Positions 1 to 7,598 of a stretch of 64,000 bases of DNA are shown here, one piece after another (the first letter of the stretch is position 1; every line of letters begins with the position of its first letter). A program made the position numbers and the translations under genes. The notes under the pieces were generated by a model. It saw only the letters and a program-made list of their open reading frames with translations, was not told where the DNA came from and did no database searches. Source of the DNA: Nocardioides sp. (lineage in GTDB: Bacteria; Actinomycetota; Actinomycetes; Propionibacteriales; Nocardioidaceae). The DNA is taken from contig PBYI01000067.1 of NCBI GenBank assembly GCA_002729525.1, positions 62,001-126,000 on the forward strand, written 5' to 3'.

Positions 1-147
1 CGCGAGCTGGATCGCGAGCCAGGCGAGGACGACGTGGACGACGCCGTAGACGATGAGTCCGACGGCCCCCATGGTGTCGACCCAGTCGCTGTCGGCGGCC
101 CGCTTGGCCCGGTTCCCGGGGCTGGTGCCGGTGGTGGACGTGCTCAT
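1..147 (-). CDS. DUF1206 family membrane protein, N-terminal fragment
   Basis: Only the first 49 codons are inside the window; the rest lies left of base 1. The N-terminus is hydrophilic (MSTSTTGTSPGNRAKRAADS) and is followed by a membrane segment containing VGLIVYGVVHVVLAWLAIQL, the opening repeat typical of actinobacterial DUF1206 proteins. These are predicted multi-pass membrane proteins of unknown function. The ATG at 145-147 overlaps the TGA of the upstream oxidoreductase as ATGA, so the two are probably translationally coupled. The family assignment rests on this single segment. Confidence 0.7.
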   Translation of the reverse strand, partial: MSTSTTGTSPGNRAKRAADSDWVDTMGAVGLIVYGVVHVVLAWLAIQLA

Positions 148-1586
148 GCGGTGTCTCCCTCCCGCTCGCTCTCCTGCTGGTCCAGGTCGGCGAGCGCCGT
201 GTCGATGGCGCGGTGGAACGTCGGGAAGGCGAGCATCATCGACCGCAGCGCGGCGGTCGGCACCTCTCCCTGCACGGCCACCGCCAGGGCTCCCATGACC
301 TCGCCGCCGGCCGGGCCGACGACGGTGGCGCCCACGAGCACGCCGCGCCCGACGTCCTCGACGACCTTCACCAGCCCGCGGGCGCCGGGCCCGTGGGTGA
401 ATCCGCGCGACGACTGCTCCATGGGCGTGCTGCCGGTGCGCACGCTCAGGCCGGCGTCCCGCGCCGCCTGCTCGCTCAGTCCGACGGCAGCCACCTCGGG
501 ATCGGTGAAGGTCACGTGCGGCAGCGCCCGGTAGTCGGCGCCGGGGCCGTCCTGCCCGAGGACCGAGCGCAGCGCGATCGCTGACTGGTACATCGAGACG
601 TGGGTGAAGGCTCCACGCCCGACGACGTCGCCGACGGCCCACAGACCGTCGAGGGGCGTGCCGTCGGCGTCGAGCACGCGCTGGTGGTCGTCGGTCGGCA
701 GAGTCCGCGCGGTCGGGTCGAGGCCGACGACGTCGAGGCCGAGGTCGTCGAGGTTGGGGGTACGGCCGGCGGCGACGAGCAGCCGGTCGGCGTGCAGCGT
801 CTCCCCGTCGTCCAGCCCGATCGCGAAGGCGCCGTCGGCGTACGACACCGACGTGGTGGTCGCGCCGGTCATCACCCGCACACCCTCGCCGGCCAGCACG
901 TCCGCCAGCACGGCTGCGGCCTCCGGCTCGTCGCCGGGGAGCAGGCGCTCGCCGCGCTGGACGATCGTCGTGCGCGCACCGAACCGGGCGAAGACCTGGG
1001 CGAGCTCGACGCCGATCGGTCCACCGCCGAGGACGACGAGCGAGGCGGGCACCACGGTCGCTCGCACGGCCTCGCGGTTGGTCCAGTACGGCGTGCCCGC
1101 GAGGCCGTCGACGGGCGGGGCCGCGGGGCGGGTGCCCGGGTTGAGCACGACGCCGCGACGAGCGGTGGCCACCAGGGCCGAGCCGTCGCGCAGCGCGACC
1201 TCGACCCGGCGTACGCCGTCCTCACCGGGCACCAGGCGGGCGGTGCCGTGGCGCACCGTGGCGCCGGCCTGCTCCAGCCGCTCCACGGCGACGGTGTCGT
1301 CCCAGTCGGCGGTCGCCTGGTCGCGCACACGTACGGCGACCGGGCGCCACGACGGTACGACGGTCACGTCGCCGGCGAGCTCGTCGGCGCGACCCGCCTC
1401 GGCCAGTGCGTCGGCGGCGCGCAGCATCATCTTCGACGGGATGCAGCCGTAGTAGGGGCACTCGCCGCCGACGAGGTGCTTGTCGACCGCGAGCCCCTCC
1501 AGCCCTGCGGCGGCAGCTCCGGACGCCAGCGCCTCCCCGCCCGGGCCGAGCCCGACGACGACGAGGTCGACCTCGATGTCAGTCAT
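144..1586 (-). CDS. pyridine nucleotide-disulfide oxidoreductase (mercuric reductase/lipoamide dehydrogenase-like)
   Basis: A 480-residue class I FAD/NAD(P) disulfide oxidoreductase. The N-terminal Rossmann motif GLGPGG (residues 12-17) binds FAD. The redox-active pair is Cys43/Cys48 in GGECPYYGCIPSK. A second nucleotide motif GGGPIGVE lies mid-protein, and a C-terminal dimerisation domain follows. True lipoamide dehydrogenases carry a HPTxxE active-site pair near the C-terminus; here the aligned segment reads FPTFHR, so both His and Glu appear replaced. It is therefore unlikely to be a classical Lpd, and the substrate (quinone, metal, mycothiol-type disulfide or other) cannot be told from sequence. 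ATG start at 1586; it ends in an ATGA overlap with the DUF1206 gene. Confidence 0.85.
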   Translation of the reverse strand: MTDIEVDLVVVGLGPGGEALASGAAAAGLEGLAVDKHLVGGECPYYGCIPSKMMLRAADALAEAGRADELAGDVTVVPSWRPVAVRVRDQATADWDDTVAVERLEQAGATVRHGTARLVPGEDGVRRVEVALRDGSALVATARRGVVLNPGTRPAAPPVDGLAGTPYWTNREAVRATVVPASLVVLGGGPIGVELAQVFARFGARTTIVQRGERLLPGDEPEAAAVLADVLAGEGVRVMTGATTTSVSYADGAFAIGLDDGETLHADRLLVAAGRTPNLDDLGLDVVGLDPTARTLPTDDHQRVLDADGTPLDGLWAVGDVVGRGAFTHVSMYQSAIALRSVLGQDGPGADYRALPHVTFTDPEVAAVGLSEQAARDAGLSVRTGSTPMEQSSRGFTHGPGARGLVKVVEDVGRGVLVGATVVGPAGGEVMGALAVAVQGEVPTAALRSMMLAFPTFHRAIDTALADLDQQESEREGDTA

Positions 1587-1659
1587 GCCGCCGACGCTAG
1601 GTGCGGGGCCGCCGGCGGCGCCTCCCCCCGACGCGCAGGAACCGGTCGGCCGGGAACCA

Positions 1660-1700
1660 GACCGGCGTCAGACCGGCGTCAGACCAGCGTCAGACCAGCG
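1660..1700. repeat. 11-bp tandem repeat at the 3' end of nusB
   Basis: The unit GACCGGCGTCA or its variant GACCAGCGTCA occurs three full times (1660-1670, 1671-1681, 1682-1692) plus a partial fourth (1693-1700). It covers the nusB stop codon (TGA, 1690-1692). Slippage here would lengthen the 3' flank or change the last NusB codons. Confidence 0.85.
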
Positions 1701-2097
1701 ACGCCTTGTCGCGCAGCACCGCGCCGAGCACGCCGTTGACGAACGCGGGCGACTCGTCGGTGGACAGCTCACGCACCAGCGCCATCGCCTCGCTCACCGC
1801 GACGGGGTCAGGCACATCGTCGGCCCAGAGGACCTCCCAGACGCCGAGGCGCAGGGCGTTGCGGTCGACGGCGGGCATCCGCTCGAGCGACCACTCGCGG
1901 GAGTAGGTCGCGAGCACCTCGTCGATGCGCGGGCGGTGCTCCTCGACGCCCCGGACGAGGGTCGCGGTGTACTCGTTCGCCGGGCCGTGGCCCTCGGCGA
2001 TGGCGCGCTCGAGCGCCTCGACCGCCTGCTCGCCCCGCAGGTCGGAGGCGAAGAGGAGGTCGAGGGCGCGTCGACGGGCCTTGGAGCGGGCAGCCAC
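1690..2097 (-). CDS. nusB: transcription antitermination factor NusB
   Basis: A 135-residue all-helical NusB. It begins MAARSKARRRALDLLFASDL, the usual basic N-terminus, and ends with the conserved helix around SPAFVNGVLGAVLRDK. NusB pairs with NusE (ribosomal S10) on boxA RNA and promotes rRNA antitermination. The GTG start lies 9 bp after the efp stop, so efp-nusB is one transcriptional unit, as in other actinobacteria. Length is normal for the family. Confidence 0.93.
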   Translation of the reverse strand: MAARSKARRRALDLLFASDLRGEQAVEALERAIAEGHGPANEYTATLVRGVEEHRPRIDEVLATYSREWSLERMPAVDRNALRLGVWEVLWADDVPDPVAVSEAMALVRELSTDESPAFVNGVLGAVLRDKASLV

Positions 2098-2106
2098 GGT
2101 GTGCGG

Positions 2107-2670
2107 TCAGCCCTTGACGCGGCCGAGGTAGGAGGAGTCGCGGGTGTCGACCTTCACGCGCTCGCCCTGGTTGATGAAGAGCGGCACCTGGATCTCGTGG
2201 CCGGTCTCGAGGGTGGCCGGCTTGGTGCGGCCGGTCGCGGAGTCACCGGCGACACCCGGCTCGGTGAAGGTGATCTCCATCTCGACCGACGGCGGCAGCT
2301 CGACGAAGAGCACGCGCCCCTCGTTGGTGGCCACGATCGCCTCGTTGTTCTCGAGCAGGAAGTTGGCGGCGGCGCCGACGATCTCCGGGGCCACCTCGAG
2401 CTGCTCGTAGGAGCTGGTGTCCATGAAGACGTAGCTGGTGCCGTCGTTGTAGAGGTAGGAGTAGTTGCGGCGGTCGACCGTGGCGGTCTCGACCTTGGTG
2501 CCGGCGTTGAAGGTCTTGTCGACGGTCTTATTGGACTCGACGTTCTTGAGCTTGGTGCGCACGAAGGCGGGGCCCTTGCCGGGCTTCACGTGCTGGAACT
2601 CGATGACGGACCAGAGCTGACCCTCGATGTTGAGGACCATGCCGTTCTTGAGGTCGTTCGTGGTGGCCAT
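2107..2670 (-). CDS. efp: translation elongation factor P
   Basis: A 187-residue, three-domain EF-P that rescues ribosomes stalled on polyproline. It starts MATTNDLKNGMVLNIEGQLW. The loop that reaches the peptidyl-transferase centre reads KPGKGPAF, with the tip lysine at residue 32 flanked by the palindromic PGKGP. That loop form is known from actinobacteria in which EF-P works without lysine modification. No EpmA, YmfI or EarP-type modification gene is seen nearby. ATG start; first gene of efp-nusB. Confidence 0.95.
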   Translation of the reverse strand: MATTNDLKNGMVLNIEGQLWSVIEFQHVKPGKGPAFVRTKLKNVESNKTVDKTFNAGTKVETATVDRRNYSYLYNDGTSYVFMDTSSYEQLEVAPEIVGAAANFLLENNEAIVATNEGRVLFVELPPSVEMEITFTEPGVAGDSATGRTKPATLETGHEIQVPLFINQGERVKVDTRDSSYLGRVKG

Positions 2671-2753
2671 GCGTGCGGATCAGCCTTCTGCTCGGGCGGC
2701 GGTCCGGCGGCCGGGTCCTGTGCGCCCGTGGCCGCCCCGCCTGCGGGACGAGT

Positions 2754-2776
2754 GGGTCCGATGCTGCTCCGGACCC
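2754..2776 (-). terminator. hairpin between marR and efp
   Basis: GGGTCCG (2754-2760) and CGGACCC (2770-2776) form a perfect 7-bp stem around a 9-nt loop, 11 bp past the marR stop. There is no T-tract. It could end marR transcription or form the 5' leader of the efp mRNA. Confidence 0.4.
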
Positions 2777-2787
2777 GACCGGACAGT

Positions 2788-3318
2788 CTAGGAGTCCTCG
2801 CGGTGCGGCGCGGAATCGAGGTCGGACGCCGGGACGGTGCCGGCGTGCGGAGGCGCGGGCTCCCCGTCGTCGTCGGCGACGGCGCCGAGGGAGGCGGCGA
2901 CCCTCTCGAGGTACGCCGCCACGACCGCGCGCTCGTGCTCGTCGAGGTCGCTGTCGACGGCGTGGAGGGCCCGCAGCATCGGCATCAGGTGCCCCATCAC
3001 CTCGGCGCGACCGGGGTCGGTCATCCGCAGCACGGAGCGTCGGCGGTCGTCGGGGTCGGCGCCGCGCTCGACGTGGCCGTGGCCGACCAGGCGGTCGACC
3101 ACACCGGTGGCGGCGGACGGGGTGACCCCGAGGCGCCGGGCCACGTCGCCGGGTCCGAGGGTCTCCCCCATCAGGTGCTGGACCGCGAGCAGCTCGGTGT
3201 CGGACAGCCCGGCGCGGCGCGAGAGCGCGCGGCGTACGCGGGCGCCCTCGTCGAGCGCGGCCCGCAGGGCGACCAGCGACCGGCTGGCCGGCCACTCGCC
3301 CGGAGGGGTGTCCCCCAC
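2788..3318 (-). CDS. MarR family transcriptional regulator
   Basis: A 176-residue winged-helix protein. The recognition region reads LGPGDVARRLGVTPSAATGVVDRL and the wing contains DPDDRRRSVLRMT, both classic MarR features. The C-terminus is acidic and low-complexity. GTG start at 3318, with an AGGTG Shine-Dalgarno about 8 nt upstream. It is divergent from the MMPL transporter across only 26 bp, so it most likely represses that transporter and perhaps itself. The ligand is unknown. Confidence 0.85.
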   Translation of the reverse strand: MGDTPPGEWPASRSLVALRAALDEGARVRRALSRRAGLSDTELLAVQHLMGETLGPGDVARRLGVTPSAATGVVDRLVGHGHVERGADPDDRRRSVLRMTDPGRAEVMGHLMPMLRALHAVDSDLDEHERAVVAAYLERVAASLGAVADDDGEPAPPHAGTVPASDLDSAPHREDS

Positions 3319-3344
3319 TTTATTTCACCTGCTTCACTATTCGC
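3319..3344. promoter_or_regulatory. divergent marR/MMPL control region
   Basis: This 26-bp gap is AT-rich against a GC-rich background. It holds a direct repeat, TTTCACctgcTTCACT, rather than a clear palindrome. Promoters for both genes and any MarR operator must overlap here or in the coding ends. The MMPL gene has no Shine-Dalgarno and may be leaderless. Confidence 0.4.
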
Positions 3345-5462
3345 GTGACGAAGCATGCTGCCGAGGACCATCGTGCCACGCCGTCCGAGAGCGGATCCGG
3401 CGGTGGGCTCGTCGGGCTGGTCACTGCACGCCGTACGGCGTGGGCGTTCGCGCTGCTGCCGCTGCTCCTGGCCGGTGCCGTGATGGGCCTGCTGGGCGAG
3501 GGCGAGCGTGACCCGTCGTCGACCGACGCGCTGCCCGCGGGCTACGACAGCACCGCCGCCGTCGAGCTCGCCGACCGGCTGCCGACCGACGACGCGTCCA
3601 CGGCGGTCGTCCTGCTGACGAGCGAGGAGTCGCTCACCGAGCAGGACGTCGACGCGCTGTCGACGCTGCTCACCGATCTCGGCGCCCTACCCACCGGGCC
3701 CGGCGGCCCGGACAGCTCGGGCGGCTCGGGCAGCGCCGTGCTCCAGGTCTCCGACGACGGCACCGCCGCGCTCGCGGTCGTGCCCGTGGAGGCCGCCACC
3801 TCGACCGAGAACGCCGACGCCGTCACCGCGCTGCGCGAGGCCCTCGCCGACGGCGTGCCGGCCGGGGTCACCGCCGCGGTCACCGGTCCCGCCGGCATCC
3901 AGGCCGACCTCGCCGCGGTGTTCGAGGGAGCCGACCTGCGACTGCTCGGCGCGACCGCCGCCGTGGTGGCCGTGCTCCTCGTCATCACCTACCGCAGCCC
4001 GGTGCTGTGGCTGGTCCCGCTCACCGTCGTCGCGGTCGCCGACCGGCTCGCCGCGGTGCTCGCCACCCAGGTGCTCGAGCTGGTCTCGGTGCCGTGGGAC
4101 GAGTCGACCGTCGGGATCCTGTCGGTGCTCGTCTTCGGCGCCGGCACCGACTACGCCCTCCTGCTGATCTCGCGCTACCGCGACGAGCTGCGCGCCACCG
4201 AGGACCGGTTCGCAGCGATGGCCGTGGCCGTCCGGCGTACGGCGGAGTCGGTGCTGGCGAGCGCGACCACGGTGGTGCTCGGCGTCCTCACCCTGCTGCT
4301 GTCGCTGGTGCCGACCACCCGCGGCCTCGGCCTGGCCTGCGCCGTCGGCATCGTGGTCGCGGCGGCCTTCGCGCTGCTCGTGCTGCCCGCCGCGATGGTG
4401 CTGCCGGGCCGATGGATCTTCTGGCCGCGCGTGCCCCGCACCGGCCAGACCGCGCTCTCGGACTCCCGCTCGCTGTGGCGGCGGGTCGGTGACGTCGTGG
4501 CCGCCCGCCCGGTCGTCGTCGCCGGCGCCACCGTGGCCGTGCTCGCCGCCCTCGCGGCCGGTCTGCTGGACACCCGCACCGGTCTCGACCAGGCCGACCA
4601 GTTCCTCGACACCCCGGAGTCGATCACGGCCGCCGAACGGCTGGCGGAGTCGTTCCCGGCCGGCTCGTCCGACCCCACGACCGTGCTCACCACCGACGAC
4701 GCCGACACCGTGCTCGGCGTCGTGACCGATGTCGACGGCGTCGGCTCGGCCCGGGTCTCCGGCGAGGGCGACGGCGTCACCGAGGTCACCGCCGTGCTCG
4801 ACGCCGCGCCGTCCTCCGACGAGGCCGAGGCGACGGTCGAGCGCCTGCGGGACGCCGTGGCAGCGGCCGGGCTCACCGACACGCACGTCGGCGGCAGCGA
4901 GGCCGAGGCCCTCGACGCCCGCGACGGCGCGGCCCGCGACCGGCTGCTGCTGTTCCCGCTGATCCTCGGCCTCGTCCTCGCCGGGCTCGCGCTGCTGCTG
5001 CGCTCCGTCGTGGCCGCCGTGCTGCTCGTGGTCACGGTCGTCGCGACGTACGCCGCCGCGCTCGGGGTGTCCTGGTGGATCTTCACCGGCGTCTTCGGAT
5101 TCTCCGCGCTGGACGTGTCGACGCCGCTGTTCGCGTTCCTGTTCCTCGTCGCGCTCGGCGTCGACTACAACATCTTCCTGGCCACCCGGGCCCGCGAGGA
5201 GGCCGCCGAGCACGGCACGCGTGAGGGCATGCTGCGTGCGCTCGCTGCGACGGGCGGCGTCATCACCAGCGCCGGCATCCTGCTCGCCGCGGTCTTCGCG
5301 GTGCTCGGCGTGCTGCCCCTGGTCGTGCTCGCCCAGATCGGCACCGTGATCTGCGTGGGCGTCCTGCTGGACACCCTCGTGGTGCGCACAGTGCTGGTGC
5401 CGTCGCTGGCGCTGCTGCTGGGCGACCGGTTCTGGTGGCCCTCGCGCCCGGCGGCCGGCTAG
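3345..5462 (+). CDS. MMPL family (RND-type) transporter
   Basis: A 705-residue membrane protein with two MMPL halves, each a periplasmic-side loop followed by a bundle of transmembrane helices. The first half carries FGAGTDYALLLISRYRDEL (GTDY about residue 267) and the second LGVDYNIFLATRAREEA (VDY about residue 605). These match the paired Asp-Tyr proton-relay motifs of MmpL3-type pumps. It probably exports a lipid or hydrophobic compound by proton motive force. Its closest use may be drug efflux, given the divergent MarR gene. GTG start at 3345. Its TAG overlaps the stop of the convergent sigma-factor gene within the four bases CTAG. Confidence 0.9.
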   Translation: MTKHAAEDHRATPSESGSGGGLVGLVTARRTAWAFALLPLLLAGAVMGLLGEGERDPSSTDALPAGYDSTAAVELADRLPTDDASTAVVLLTSEESLTEQDVDALSTLLTDLGALPTGPGGPDSSGGSGSAVLQVSDDGTAALAVVPVEAATSTENADAVTALREALADGVPAGVTAAVTGPAGIQADLAAVFEGADLRLLGATAAVVAVLLVITYRSPVLWLVPLTVVAVADRLAAVLATQVLELVSVPWDESTVGILSVLVFGAGTDYALLLISRYRDELRATEDRFAAMAVAVRRTAESVLASATTVVLGVLTLLLSLVPTTRGLGLACAVGIVVAAAFALLVLPAAMVLPGRWIFWPRVPRTGQTALSDSRSLWRRVGDVVAARPVVVAGATVAVLAALAAGLLDTRTGLDQADQFLDTPESITAAERLAESFPAGSSDPTTVLTTDDADTVLGVVTDVDGVGSARVSGEGDGVTEVTAVLDAAPSSDEAEATVERLRDAVAAAGLTDTHVGGSEAEALDARDGAARDRLLLFPLILGLVLAGLALLLRSVVAAVLLVVTVVATYAAALGVSWWIFTGVFGFSALDVSTPLFAFLFLVALGVDYNIFLATRAREEAAEHGTREGMLRALAATGGVITSAGILLAAVFAVLGVLPLVVLAQIGTVICVGVLLDTLVVRTVLVPSLALLLGDRFWWPSRPAAG

Positions 5463-6634
5463 CCGCTGCCCGCGACGCGGCCCCGGGCCCGCGCGGCCCG
5501 CACCAGCAGGTGCTCTCGTTCCGCGGAGCTCGACGCCACCGCCGCCGCCTCGCCGAAGAGTGGTGCGGCGCGGGCGGCGTCGCCGGACCGCTCGACCAGG
5601 TGCGCGAGCACCGCCGTCCGCCGGGGCACGTCCAGCGGCACGGCCTCCAGCGCCGCCAGACCCGCGGCTGCGCCGTCGGCCTCACCGACGGCCACCGCCC
5701 GGTTGAGCCGTACGACGGGCGAGTCGCCGAGCGCGAGCAGCTCGTCGTACCACTCGACGACCTGCACCCAGTCGGTCTCCTCGGCGCTCGGGGCGTCGGC
5801 GTGCAGCGCGGCGATCGCGGCCTGTGCCTGGTACTCGCCGAGCCGGTCACGGGCCAGCGCGGCCTGGAGCACGACCACGCCCTCGGCGATGGCGGAGGTG
5901 TCCCAGCGCGACCGGTCCTGGTCGGCCAGCGGCACCAGCGCGCCGTCGGCGGTCGTGCGCGTGTCGCGTCGCGCGTGGTGGAGGAGCATCAGGGCGAGCA
6001 GCCCGAGCGCCTCCGGCTCGTCGGTGAGCGTCACCAGGCGGCGGGTCAGCCGGATCGCCTCGGCGACCAGGTCGACGTCGCCGGAGTAGCCCTCGTTGAA
6101 GACCAGGTAGAGCACCCGCAGCACCGTGCTGAGGTCGCCACCGCCGTCCGGCGCCGCCAGCCGTACGCCGGCCAACGAGCGCTTCGCGCGGCTGATCCGC
6201 TGCGCCGCCGTCGCCTCCGGGACGAGGTAGGCCTCGGCCACCTGACGCGTCGTCAGCCCGCCGACCGCCCGCAGGGTGAGCGCGACGGCGGACGCCGGCG
6301 TGAGCGACGGGTGCGCGCACCAGAAGTAGAGCGCCAGCGTGTCGTCGGAGTCCGGCACGGGGCCCGGACCGGGCTCCGCCTCGGCCCGTTCCTCGCGTCC
6401 CCGCCGCGCCGTGTCGGACCGTACGGCGTCGAGGTGGCAGCGCCACGCGACCGTCACCAGCCACGCCCGCGGGTCGCGCGGCGGGTCCTCCGGCCAGGCG
6501 GTCAGCGCCCGGACCAGCGCCTCCTGCATGGCGTCCTCGGCCGCGTCGGGCGTGGCGCCGCGCCGGACGAGCGCGGCGATCGTCGTCGGGACGACCGCGC
6601 GCAACAGCTGCTCGTCCGGCACCGGCGCGCTCAC
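5459..6634 (-). CDS. ECF sigma factor with C-terminal extension (ECF42-like)
   Basis: A 391-residue protein. Region 2 covers roughly residues 15-80 (AEDAMQEALVRALTAWP, DPRAWLVTVAWRCHLDAVR). Region 4 covers about residues 110-165, with HTH LTTRQVAEAYLVPEATAAQRISRAK. A long helical C-terminal half follows. This layout, plus the adjacent DGPF (YCII-related) gene, is the signature of the ECF42 group, which has no classical anti-sigma factor and carries a TPR-like extension thought to regulate it. GTG start. It lies 21 bp downstream of the DGPF gene and is presumably co-transcribed. Target genes cannot be read from this window. Confidence 0.87.
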   Translation of the reverse strand: MSAPVPDEQLLRAVVPTTIAALVRRGATPDAAEDAMQEALVRALTAWPEDPPRDPRAWLVTVAWRCHLDAVRSDTARRGREERAEAEPGPGPVPDSDDTLALYFWCAHPSLTPASAVALTLRAVGGLTTRQVAEAYLVPEATAAQRISRAKRSLAGVRLAAPDGGGDLSTVLRVLYLVFNEGYSGDVDLVAEAIRLTRRLVTLTDEPEALGLLALMLLHHARRDTRTTADGALVPLADQDRSRWDTSAIAEGVVVLQAALARDRLGEYQAQAAIAALHADAPSAEETDWVQVVEWYDELLALGDSPVVRLNRAVAVGEADGAAAGLAALEAVPLDVPRRTAVLAHLVERSGDAARAAPLFGEAAAVASSSAEREHLLVRAARARGRVAGSG

Positions 6635-6655
6635 TCGCGGGTCACTCCCCTCGCG

Positions 6656-7063
6656 TCACTCGGTGACGGTGGCGGGCAGCTCGAGGAACGGCCGCACCTC
6701 GAGCCACTCCCCCAGCGGCTCACCCCCGGCAGCGGGCGCCGCGGACAGCTCCCCGGCCAGCTCGACCGCACGCTCGGTGCTCTCGACGTCGATCACCATC
6801 CAGCCCGCGATGAGGTCCTTGGTCTCCGCGAACGGCCCGTCGGTCACCGGCGGACGACCCGGGCCGTCGTGGCGCACCCAGAAGCCGTCCTGCGCGAGCG
6901 CCTGCCCGTCGACGTACTCCCCGGTCTGCTCCAGGCGGGTCGCGAAGTCGCGCATGAACGCCATGTGCGCCTCGACCTCCTCCGGCGTCCACTGGTCCAT
7001 CGGCACGTCGTTGGTGGCGGGTCGGCCGCCGCGGTAGTGCTTGAGCAGCAGGTACTTGGCCAT
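6656..7063 (-). CDS. YCII-related DGPF-domain protein
   Basis: A 135-residue protein starting MAKYLLLKHYRGGRP, with the family-defining DGPFAETKD at residues 75-83. The ferredoxin-like YCII fold is found in many small proteins of unclear chemistry; DGPF members are repeatedly encoded beside ECF42 sigma factors. I chose the ATG at 7063 because AGGAGG lies just upstream and the homology begins there; the open frame extends further. It is the first gene of a two-gene operon with the sigma factor. Confidence 0.87.
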   Translation of the reverse strand: MAKYLLLKHYRGGRPATNDVPMDQWTPEEVEAHMAFMRDFATRLEQTGEYVDGQALAQDGFWVRHDGPGRPPVTDGPFAETKDLIAGWMVIDVESTERAVELAGELSAAPAAGGEPLGEWLEVRPFLELPATVTE

Positions 7064-7157
7064 CAGGTCCTCCTCGTCGGTGCGGCCCGTCCGGCCGCCT
7101 CGCACGGGGGACGGAGCCGATCGGGAGCTCTCGACATCGCCGACCGCCTCGTGCGGC

Positions 7158-7598
7158 TCAGGACCGGGCGACGACCTCGAGCGCCTGACGGTAGCCGTCG
7201 ATCCCCTGCCCCTTGACGACCGCGACGGCGTACGCCGTGACCACGGAGTGGTGCCGGAACTCCTCCGGGCGCTGGTGCGGGTCGGAGATGTGGATCTCGA
7301 CCAGCGGCGCGACGAGCTGGGCGCAGGCGTCGAGGATCGCGTAGGAGTAGTGCGTCCAGGCGGCGGCGTTGAGGACGACCGGCACCTCGTCGTCGGCGGC
7401 GGCGTTGAGCCAGTCGAGCATCACGCCCTCGTGGTTGGTCTGCCGGGTCTCGACGTCGAGCCCGAGGTCGGCGCCCCAGCCGCGGCAGAGCTCGGCGAGC
7501 TCGTCGTGCGTCGTGGTGCCGTAGATCTCCGGCTGGCGGCGACCGAGGCGGCCGAGGTTGGGCCCGTTGAGCACCAGCACCCGACGCGGGTCGCTCAC
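7158..7598 (-). CDS. aroQ: 3-dehydroquinate dehydratase, type II
   Basis: A 146-residue type II dehydroquinase, the third step of the shikimate pathway. It holds the N-terminal LNGPNLGRLGRRQPEIYG, with the catalytic Tyr of the flexible lid, then TNHEG, and the substrate-binding HISDPHQRPEEFRHHS. The anion-site region reads LNAAAWTHYSYAI instead of the commoner NPGAYTHTS, a variant I believe is usual in actinobacteria. GTG start at 7598 overlaps the aroB stop as GTGA. Last gene of the aroC-aroK-aroB-aroQ chain. Confidence 0.93.
   Translation of the reverse strand: MSDPRRVLVLNGPNLGRLGRRQPEIYGTTTHDELAELCRGWGADLGLDVETRQTNHEGVMLDWLNAAADDEVPVVLNAAAWTHYSYAILDACAQLVAPLVEIHISDPHQRPEEFRHHSVVTAYAVAVVKGQGIDGYRQALEVVARS

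Noticed and set aside
1480..3348. 622-codon plus-strand open frame across nusB, efp and marR
   Set aside because: It runs antisense to three well-identified genes and has no recognisable domain.
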